From: Fragilaria radians
Lineage: Eukaryota; Bacillariophyta; Fragilariophyceae; Fragilariales; Fragilariaceae
Reading direction: 5' to 3'
Assembly (NCBI GenBank): GCA_900642245.1
Contig: CAAAJI010000126.1
Span: 37,438-101,437, forward strand
DNA: 64,000 nucleotides
The position numbers were made by a program, and so were the translations under genes. Positions 55,766 to 64,000 of the stretch are shown here, piece after piece. How positions within the stretch are numbered: position 1 is the stretch's first letter; the number at the start of each line of letters is the position of its first letter. The notes beneath the pieces were generated by a model. The model did not search any database. It was not told where the DNA came from and saw only the letters and a program-made list of their open reading frames with translations.

Positions 55766-57635
55766 ATAATCTCTGCGTAACCAAGCACGGGCTTTGGTAA
55801 ATACTTTGGACACCGAATTGTTTTGTACCAGATCAGAAGAAAACTCACCGTAGAACTCAATGTTAAAATAGGAGCAAAATGTTCACTACAGTCTCTCATG
55901 AGACAGAGCGTAAAAATCTAATCAGTCTCTATTGTAAAAATGAGGCTGTAATCTGACAGCTAAAAACATTAGCCATAAATGAGTTAAATTTCACGAATCA
56001 GGATCAGATGTACACGAAAATGAAGAATAATATAAAATCTCATTGCATTAGCAACACTTCGAAACTATTCGGCACAGCTAATTTGTTTTGTAACTTTGAC
56101 TTTGCCTGTGCTTTTTATTTTCACCTTTGCTTATCACGTACAGAAGCAAATATCTACAATGCTGAAATCTATAGTGTCTAAGAAAGTTGTATAAGGGTAT
56201 AAATTTGTAAGTGAACACGGAAGAGAAAAAGATAGATATGTCTTTAGTTTCAATTAGAAGCTAAATTGTAAAACCAACATGGGCGACGTACAGCCGTCAA
56301 AGGACATTAGAGTGAGACTAGTAAGGAAGCCCTCTCCCAAAAAACAACTTGAATATTGAAGCTGAGTATAATCATACTTTTGCAGGCAATTAACAGGTAC
56401 CGAGCAGATAGCAGAAACTTAGGATATTTAAATATTGAACACTTCGACAAGGTAGAATGTCTACAGACTTTATCACAGCTAAAGCGAACTCTCATGAAGC
56501 ATGGAATGATCGATTTCGAGTAGACATTATGAACATTAGGACAAAGGAGTCTAAGGAGGTTAAATTTCGGCAATGAACAGAATCCGCAACATCAATCCAT
56601 CTAGACTTCACCTTGGGCACATCAAGTCATTGATAGTTATAAAATGTACATCAAGGAAGGAAATTGGTTGACACCAGCTTTTGAAATAACCCAAATAGTT
56701 AAGCAGACACCTCCGCTTAGTGAAAACGATGCTCAAAGTGGGGAAAGCCACAAAACTATTTCAAAGTGCCAATAAAAAAGCATTCCAAACCACAAGTACA
56801 TTTTAAATTTTGATATTGACGCATGTGCTTAAAATACGATGCTATGCAAAAATGGAAAGATGACATTTCTCAAGTAGAATAAGACAGAATTCTACATATT
56901 AGCCAATATGGAGTGTTACAAAAATGTCATCTCAATGTCAAAAGCCATAGAACCTCTGCAACATGAGATTTCACTTCAAAAAGGAAACAAAAAAAAGTGC
57001 CAATAAATGCCGGAGCATATAAAGACGTCCTATCGAATGTTTATACTCTGGTTAATTATGCATTGGGATTCATGAAAATAAAATTAAGGTGACATATGTC
57101 TACTGCAGAGCAGCAGGATCTAAGGAGCAATTTCAGCGTCTACTGAAGAATGGAGGCAATGCCACATCAACAATTACCGCGTATACAGACCGAGTCCTCA
57201 TTTTTGGACAAATTATCTCAAGTGCATTACTTATTAGGAGCTGAATATGAAAGCACAGGTACACAATACCTAATAATTGAAGGCAGCATTTATAGATGAT
57301 GTAAACAAGCACCATATATCAACGAAAAAGACTCAAGATTTTAAAGAGCAATAATGGCATATTGGAATCTATGGCATCTACGGGAAAGAACTCACCCTGT
57401 TGCTATCTCAAGAGGAGGGAACCAATAATTATTGATGGAAATCCGACAATAGATAACTCTTTTGATACTGTTTTTTTCTCTATCAACATCATCTTGGTGA
57501 ACAATTTTCACACATCACATCACCAAGAGAAACAAATACCTTAAATTGGAGTCAAATGTAAGAAAACGATGTAAAAATGGTAGGAGTAAATGTCCTAACC
57601 AAACCAAGCAGAAGTCTCGTGTCTTTTAAGAAAAC
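55030..57635. repeat. Right copy of the inverted segmental duplication (partner 25265-28105)
   Basis: Opposite orientation to the left copy. No frame longer than about 90 codons survives. A recurring word pair reading EH-x-DKVECL-x-TL and RTLMKHGMIDFE appears in one frame of both copies, suggesting they derive from a coding sequence now decayed. Confidence 0.75.
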
Positions 57636-58421
57636 AACAATTAATGGGAGGTGGATAGTAGAGATGATGACCTAAGCTGGAAACGAAAGATTTCTAACAA
57701 GCTTACGTTTGAGTTGACGTCAATAAGAGGTTTATCATCAACTGAAAGGCATAAAAAGCTGATTTAGGGCTGAAGCGTCAATATCTGTTGAAGAATTTTA
57801 TGCAAGGAGGGGAATCATTACTTGACCAGGCTAACGAAGGAGCCTAAAGAGGTCCAAGACGCATGGGATAATTGCGTCAATGTTTTCCCTGTATCCAAAG
57901 TAGCCAAATTAATTTCCTCCTTCATACATTTCTTCGAAAATATTGTACAGGGTTCAATGAATTACAAATTCTCTATCAATACGACAAGCATACAAAGTCA
58001 CTGAGTTTAGCTTGTAAGGTATATTCCATTTGTTTATCCTTCTACATCACGTATCGAGCATATGTATACTTATTCCAACTTAGGAAACGCATGTTTCAGA
58101 GGATTGCTTTAGATTTGAATAAGAACATCGACCCCATTTCATACTTGGATGGATTTTTTTCGCCACATTGAAAATGAATCATAACTGATCTAATTTACAT
58201 TTACTATAACAGTAAGCTTGAATCTCAGCACAAATAAAGGTAACAAAATTACTCTCCCTAGTCATTATGAAATAAAACACAACGATAACAAGATTTTATT
58301 ATGAAGTTAAGAATTTTCCTAGAAAAGCGTTACTGAACTTGCTACATTCTCAATGAATTATGCAATATATATGATGTATGATGAAATGGCTCATAACAAT
58401 GGGATGCTTGCTTCATCAATC

Positions 58422-59183
58422 TTATCCTGATGGGCTTGACATACGAATGCTGCATCCTGGCAAGCTATTTTCAAGGATTTCAAATCGACGTGACACGCAA
58501 TAAGTTGTGCCATCTCCCCGCAAAAGAACGACCTTGAAAAAACGGTTGACTTCTCGCTCGAGTGGATCATAGTTGGCAGATACAGGCCAAGCACTTGGCT
58601 CCAAGTTGTATTTTGGGAGACCATGGAACACTACTTTCCCCGAAGAATTTGGTCCGTTCGAACATGCACTGGGAACAAAAGGTGGTGGGCCGCAAGTCCA
58701 CTGCCAAACCTCGGGAACATCATAGGAACTCACATAATGTGGAAATATCCCGATGAAATCTCGAATACGAGCAGGTTCAGGGTTCGACCTTTGTGATACG
58801 TCGAAAGATACAGTGATTGCATCTCCACAATCATATACTTCCTTGTCAACAGCCAAACATTCCGTTGGAGGACGCGTCGGGGAAGGCGTAGGCTTACGGG
58901 TGGCCAAGGGAAGCCTTTTTGTTGCCTTTCTCGTTGGTGAAGGAGTAGGCGCTGGCGTAGGCTTACGGGTGGCCAAGGGAAGCCGTTTTGTTGCCCTTTT
59001 TGTTGGCGATGGGGTTTTTTTGCCGCGATGATGTGCATTTGAATCGTGATGATTTCTTCTTTCCTCGAACTGACAGTTGTTATCAGAAAATCTGGATTCT
59101 TCTTCAATGGGAACATGAGTTGCTGTTGTCATTGTTGCAACAATGGAAGCTAGGGTTAGAATACCAGAAAGAAATCTATTCAT
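58422..59183 (-). CDS. Secreted P/T-repeat protein with SKICH-like C-terminal domain (two-repeat copy)
   Basis: 253 residues with the same plan as 38402-39232: signal peptide, short charged stretch, two (not three) 23-residue repeats of the ATKRLPLATRKPTP type, then the ECLAVDK...SRRFEIL domain. The length difference from the paralogue is exactly 23 residues, one repeat. Outside the repeat the proteins differ at roughly a dozen positions, and all cysteines of the C-terminal domain are retained. The upstream region (59184-60060) is also conserved between the copies. It is probably extracellular; the function is unknown. Confidence 0.85.
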   Translation of the reverse strand: MNRFLSGILTLASIVATMTTATHVPIEEESRFSDNNCQFEERRNHHDSNAHHRGKKTPSPTKRATKRLPLATRKPTPAPTPSPTRKATKRLPLATRKPTPSPTRPPTECLAVDKEVYDCGDAITVSFDVSQRSNPEPARIRDFIGIFPHYVSSYDVPEVWQWTCGPPPFVPSACSNGPNSSGKVVFHGLPKYNLEPSAWPVSANYDPLEREVNRFFKVVLLRGDGTTYCVSRRFEILENSLPGCSIRMSSPSG

Positions 59184-60071
59184 TCTTGGCTTGTATGATG
59201 AATGAGAAAAGGTAGCAATTGATGTCGTGAGAAATCACTTTTTTGATTTGATCCGATGAGTTCAGCTTGTAGAAATTTGTGAGATTTGATGAAAGGACTT
59301 GCAACTCTACGAGCGTAAAGAGAAGCCATGGAATAGGAAGGAGGATCCATGATCTGCAAGTGTTCGGTTTTATCAACGTTTCAATCCAAAAAGATGCATA
59401 CCTACACACAGTTATCCAAAGGCTTTTGATTTCTTTAACCCAACAAATCGATGCTTCTTTGTAATCATTGGTGTGTCTTAATCAATTTGTGATTTACTTT
59501 TCTCTTAGTGAATTTCAACAAGAACTGCTTTTTCCTTGAAGCAATCGAAACAGAACCAATTGTTCCCTTTCACAAAAAATACTGATTGGATTCTGCTTGT
59601 TCTGTCCTGATTCGCTTTTTCACTTTCAAAGGCATCTATTTTGAAACGAGTTAAATCCAAAGGCAATCTGAAGGTAATCATCCCAATCCTTCCGAAATAC
59701 CTTCATAACGAGCCGCTATTAAAGATCATTATATGAGGCAACACCAGGTCTCCGTTTGAAAAAACTGGGAAAAGGATAGTGTACCTTGGAGCAAATACAA
59801 AGGAATAGCTCATTGTATAATGACACAAACATACATAGCGATAAATATCATGGTCATTGGAATTTTAAATTTTAATCGAGACATTCCTGACTGATTACGA
59901 AACATGCATGAAAAAAACATAAAACATCAATTTAACGTTACATGTTCACAATCTATTTATAATAGTGAATGAACAGTTCATAGAGTAGATCTACAATACT
60001 TTGAAAGTTCATCCATGAACAGAGATTGCAAAATCAGGTAAAGTTAAGTAAGTTAGCAATAAAATTGGAAA

Positions 60072-60290
60072 TTGAGCAAAGATTTGATGAGAATGAACCC
60101 TGGCAATATACTGCATTTGATGAGGTATGTTAAAAAAAAATTTAAAGCACATTTATTTCTATTGGGATTCAGTGATGTAATTGAAGAAGATAAGGACCCA
60201 ACCCTCCAGAAGACTTACAATACCCCAATGGATGAACTCAAAAAGGAAAATGGCATTGCAATGTCATGCTTCACCATGGCATTTACCTGA
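60072..60290 (+). pseudogene. Copia-type gag remnant (copy 2)
   Basis: Counterpart of 40195-40488. The frame starts at TTG, carries GFSDVIEEDKDP and AMSCFTMAFT, and stops at a TGA. About 14 bases present in copy 1 are missing just after the stop. Confidence 0.4.
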
Positions 60291-61703
60291 GTACGTTACA
60301 AAATAATGGCCAGGAGGACTGGCATACCTTGTGGTCTAAGGATTATGCTGATGAGGATAATCCAATACTAGGTTTTAAACGGCATGGTTTTCCCCTTCAG
60401 TCTCTTAACCAATGAGCATTGAATACATATTTTGCATAGCCATTGAAAACTAGAAGGGCTATTGTTTTATCACCTTTCACTAGTGAATTTCATTCACTAT
60501 GGATTCATAACTAGTGAACTTCTTTCACTTTACATACATAAGAATGTCACTACATAAGAGGCATTATGCTGCTTACAGCAAACCTTTTTTCATCTAACCC
60601 AATAGGTATGGAATGGATGAGTGAATTTCATTCACTGTGCAAATAACATAATATAATCAAGGGCATTGTAATCTTTATTTACAGCCTTCAAAACAAAAAA
60701 TACGCAACACTTCCGAAAAAACTGCAAATTCATTTGGCCTCTCCAAACATCAAATACTTCCATGAAGTCAAACCTCTTAACACTTACAACTACCAGTAAA
60801 TGTGCAAATATTAGATTATATTAACAAAGGGAAAAAAAGAAGAAAGAAGACCTTCCTTCCTTATTTCTGAAAATAACAATCCTTCATTCGCATGAGATCG
60901 AGTCTAAATATGTAATGATACATAGGCTATATATGTCAACCAGACTGTTGTTTGTTGCACTATGATCTTTTGAAAAAGGTATCATATAAGTACAATTAGT
61001 TTTGCCAGCTGCAAACTATTGTAAAGCCCTGAAAGAAAATATGTCTTCATACACAAATATGAATGACATTACATGTCTAATTTTGTTACACACCTATTTT
61101 TACGATAGTGACATTCGGCCAATATATTACATCATAAATAGCGTTGCCAATGGGAGCGAAAGTCAAAGAAATTTGTTGTAATAAGCAATGAATAAAAATT
61201 GACAAACATTGAAAAAGCTAAGTCATAAACATCAATATGTAGCTTTAAGCACAATTGGAATCAAATGAAAAGGTGTAAACAACATTCAATTAAAAATCTC
61301 TGTGAAACAATATGAGAAAGAAGTAGCCTTCAGAACACAAAACTGGAAATCATATTCTGAACAATACCCCAGGGTGATGTTGAACCTGAAGAAAATGACG
61401 AATATGAAGAGGAATGAAGTGGGTACAGTGACTGAGCACGACAAATAATGCAATGTGTGGCAAACGTTGGAACTGGTCTGACGTGAGATGAAATCAATTC
61501 CAAAACAAAAAATTGCATGTGACGTATGATCAAGCCCATGAACTCACTAGAAAGGGAACAGCAAAGGATGGCCGTCAAAGTGGAATTTAAATGAATGGTT
61601 AGAAACCAAGCATGGAAACCAATTAACCTTTCTTGAGGTACCAAAAGGATCCAAAATGCTCACCTCTCAATGACTTCAACGGAAGCAACTAGAATTGATT
61701 AAA

Positions 61704-61723
61704 ATTTGCCCAAAAGGGCAAAT
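61704..61723. repeat. Hairpin inside a small copy-2-specific insertion
   Basis: ATTTGCCC and GGGCAAAT around an AAAA loop lie within about 30 bases absent from the duplicate at 46311. Confidence 0.6.
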
Positions 61724-61744
61724 ATTTACTGTAAAGCTCAGTTG

Positions 61745-62020
61745 AGGAAAATGACTTTTTCCTATTGTCTTGCCCAGAGAATAAATATCAACCTTTTCAA
61801 TTCCTAGATGTGCCCTGGCGCTTCACCATCCATTACTTCTCGTACCTACAATGGCTCCATTGTAAAATCATTGCCTTTTTTTAATAATTTATCCATGATT
61901 CTATTCTGATTTAGATGGACTTCATTCACATTTTGCAATCCATGGATCACCTTTTGCAACCTATGGATCATCTCCGCCACACATGCTTCCTTCTCCTGTG
62001 ACAATGGACATCCCATTTTC
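61745..62020 (-). pseudogene. Old copia RT/RNase H-junction remnant (copy 2)
   Basis: Counterpart of 46287-46604. In this copy the frame reads REVMDGEAPGHI, stop, ELKRLIF, which makes the copia origin clearer. Several indels and stops. Confidence 0.5.
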
Positions 62021-62313
62021 CATATCCCTAATGAATAACCCTAAACATATAAAAACTAACTTTTCTTGATATTTCCAAAAATACTCGTAACGTCAATATA
62101 TTTAGCAAATATTATTGGTCAATTTCTCACTTTTGCCATATGCTGTTAACCGTTTTGTGTTTCATAAAGAAAGCAGTATTATAAAATATAATGGGAAAAA
62201 TTCGTTGCTCACTTGAAGAAGATACGAAATGTTCTTGTATCCGACAAAAGACACTAGGATATTCGAATCCTTGTTCCATCGACTTCCGATAGAGACATAT
62301 ACTTCTTCCGATC

Positions 62314-64000
62314 ATGAAGACCTTGAATTCAGAATTCCTTTGTCTCCTCTCAGCCTCATTCGTCTCGGCTGGTTTGCTGGAAAATTCTGCCTATCAATTT
62401 GGAAAGAATTCATACCAAGTATACAAGGATGTCAAGAGCTGGCAAGGAAAGGCAGCGTTTGGTTACAATTCGTATTTGTACTGTCAAGCATCTGGTGCAT
62501 CGAATTGTCCTGTGTTTTCTGGATTATGCTTTGCATACAATGCCTTTCTGGAATCAAAGATTGCCACGAACTTTATATTTGCCGCATATTCAGATGTCTT
62601 GGCCAAGCAATATTGTTTGGGAGAGCCGCCTCTCAAGTGTTGCCGGGAAACGTCGGGAGGATATTGCTGGTCAGCATTTAACCAACCCAGCCCCATTAAT
62701 TGTGAAGGGAATCCATTTTATGGTCCAACGTATACCCCAGGATTATGCTTGGCACCATGCGACGGTTGTCCAGGATGTCTATGTGATTATCTTGCGGACT
62801 GTGCACTACCAGGAGCAGCATCGCCATACTCCCAATTCCCAGGTGATAATTTTCACTTTGGTCGAATCGACAGCTTCTATCATTCAGTATCCAAGGTAGT
62901 GGACAATTTGCCTGTCTCTTCCTCTGATTTGGGTGTATCACAATCTCATCAAGATCAGTTTGGAGTTTCCATCAGCAATGAGACAAGCACCGAGATTGTA
63001 GATTTTATTCAATATAGAGGTTGTTCAAATTTTCTATCAAACAATGAAATGATACAATCTGCTCTGGGAAGTTATGTGATTCTTAACTTTGCCGGAAATC
63101 CCACTTCACACTCAGCTGAAACAACGGATCTAGTAGACAGCCTTGTTGCTGTTCGGGCCGTTCTCGTTCATTATGCTGTTGCCCGCTTGGCGATTGATAT
63201 TCCTCAGTTTTGGGGGAAAATTGACTTTATTCTTGGAAACAATGCTTGGAATGACACAACTCGAGCTGCTGCCCTTAAGAGTAGTAAAGTCATCAATCCA
63301 GAGTTAGAGCTGCTTCAATATGTTGACTTTGGTGGTATCAATTTGCTCAAGTTAGCCCTACCAGAAAACTGGGTTCTGTTGGCAGTTCCCATCAAGAATT
63401 TGGTGCTGCCTTCTAACCAGACATTGTGGACAGCTGGCAATAAGACTCTACCATTGAGGAGTTCATTTCACTGCCAAGCTTCCAATGGCCGTGGACAGCC
63501 TATAGATATTGTTCAATTTAATGTTTCTCAGAAAGGAAACACTGTCAATATGATTCTTGCAGCTTATGATCCGGAGCTTTCAGGTGAAGTGATTGCTAAC
63601 ATTTGTTGGGGAGATCGAACCAAATGCGAGCAAGTCACAATGGATGCAAATGCAAAAGTCAGCTATTTGACCCTTGATCACATATACGTGGAATGTGGTG
63701 TTCAATATGTGACGGTAAGGACAGCTAACAAGAGCGGTTTGAAAACACTAGCACAGAAAACTCTTGACATTCCGTGTAATGGAGCCGATAGCCAGTCACC
63801 GATTGCCGCAACGTTAGAATCATATCCTGGAGTCTTGTCGTTTGAGATACAGCTCAATGCTGTGAAAAGCGGAAATCAATTTGGCAATACTGGAAATCAA
63901 TTGTACTTGTTTGAAGGGTCTGCATCACTCAACACTATTCTCAACGAAACTGATTTCAATGATCCGAACTCAACAGCCTTTATTTCCGTTGGGGTACACC
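62314..64000 (+). CDS. Secreted Cys-rich protein with a PKD-like segment (3' end outside window)
   Basis: The ATG at 62314 opens a frame without a stop to the window edge (562 codons seen). The neighbouring shorter frames are shadows. MKTLNSEFLCLLSASFVSAG is a signal peptide. Residues 57-163 hold 14 cysteines, including CLAPCDGCPGCLC (145-157), a disulphide-rich module. The middle region has alternating hydrophobic strands and several N-x-S/T sites. Around 425-470 there is a PKD-like pattern: ANICWGDRTKC (W432, G433, D434), then LDHIYVECGVQYVTVRTAN, matching 'WGDGT...H.Y...G.Y.V.V...N'. It is probably a large extracellular or wall adhesion protein. A remnant at 51248-51638 predicts a stop about 40 codons past the window, so about 600 residues in all. 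No enzymatic motif is seen. Confidence 0.85.
   Translation, partial: MKTLNSEFLCLLSASFVSAGLLENSAYQFGKNSYQVYKDVKSWQGKAAFGYNSYLYCQASGASNCPVFSGLCFAYNAFLESKIATNFIFAAYSDVLAKQYCLGEPPLKCCRETSGGYCWSAFNQPSPINCEGNPFYGPTYTPGLCLAPCDGCPGCLCDYLADCALPGAASPYSQFPGDNFHFGRIDSFYHSVSKVVDNLPVSSSDLGVSQSHQDQFGVSISNETSTEIVDFIQYRGCSNFLSNNEMIQSALGSYVILNFAGNPTSHSAETTDLVDSLVAVRAVLVHYAVARLAIDIPQFWGKIDFILGNNAWNDTTRAAALKSSKVINPELELLQYVDFGGINLLKLALPENWVLLAVPIKNLVLPSNQTLWTAGNKTLPLRSSFHCQASNGRGQPIDIVQFNVSQKGNTVNMILAAYDPELSGEVIANICWGDRTKCEQVTMDANAKVSYLTLDHIYVECGVQYVTVRTANKSGLKTLAQKTLDIPCNGADSQSPIAATLESYPGVLSFEIQLNAVKSGNQFGNTGNQLYLFEGSASLNTILNETDFNDPNSTAFISVGVH

Larger units (their letters stand above)
57878..62160. repeat. Direct segmental duplication, copy 2 (partner 37698-46751)
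   Basis: Uninterrupted version of the duplicated block. It lacks element 1 and therefore shows the empty target site at about 61047. Compared with copy 1 it has small indels, including about 30 extra bases with a hairpin at 61692-61733. The match runs on into the gene at 62314 and the remnant at 51248. Confidence 0.9.

Noticed and set aside
62399..62899. 166-codon and 150-codon + strand frames near the right end
   Set aside because: They overlap the true frame from 62314, which has a signal peptide, no stops to the edge and a matching homologous fragment.
1..64000. tRNA, rRNA or CRISPR features
   Set aside because: I saw no convincing B-box plus cloverleaf, no rRNA-like sequence and no regularly spaced short direct repeats. 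A dedicated tRNA scan would be needed to exclude diverged or intron-bearing tRNAs.

Overview
The window looks like nuclear DNA of a diatom, or at least a stramenopile. It is AT-rich, its genes are mostly single-exon, and microsatellites sit between them. The Ty1/copia elements have a YVDD reverse transcriptase and a gag/integrase style typical of diatom elements, and the secreted proteins use P/T-rich 'PTxxPT' linkers. One 248-residue protein belongs to a family I associate with diatoms. An 865-base run of N (22428-23292) marks a scaffold gap.

Left part (1-22 kb): a fairly ordinary, gene-sparse region. It holds a paralogous pair of coiled-coil proteins (59-679 on +, 14175-14882 on -), a predicted type II membrane protein with a divergent FkbM-methyltransferase-like domain (1845-3599, -), a 1239-residue low-complexity protein with an apparent N-myristoylation start and a 165-residue internal duplication (8030-11749, -), a 750-residue basic low-complexity protein whose 5' end probably lies across a short intron (16773-19169, -), and the 248-residue RGLE-type protein (21113-21859, -). 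Several apparent long ORFs begin at GTG or TTG, so I moved their starts to real ATGs.

Right part (25-64 kb): a repeat-built island of secreted-protein genes and transposons. Three kinds of secreted gene recur. (1) A two-domain protein with four cysteines per domain (28631-29569 +; a frameshifted copy at 33867-34807 -; 53643-54584 -). (2) A protein with 23-residue P/T-rich repeats and a SKICH-like C-terminal domain (38402-39232 - and 58422-59183 -). (3) A Cys-rich protein with a PKD-like segment that starts at 62314 and runs off the window, plus a broken copy at 51248-51638. Two large duplications carry them: an inverted one (about 25.3-30.8 kb against 57.6-53.2 kb, with a third partial copy at 32.3-35.3 kb) and a direct one (37.7-51.6 kb against 57.9-64 kb).

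Mobile DNA: a copia element with 403/387-bp LTRs (41107-45678) is present in one copy of the direct duplication and absent from the other, so the empty site defines its ends. A second copia element with 137-bp LTRs (46759-51243) occupies the place of 1.57 kb of secreted gene 3. There are older copia fragments (32.3-33.3, 52.2-53.1, 40.2, 46.3, 60.1, 61.8 kb) and a piggyBac-like transposase fragment (29823-30380). All the full-length elements are defective through stops, frameshifts and internal deletions.
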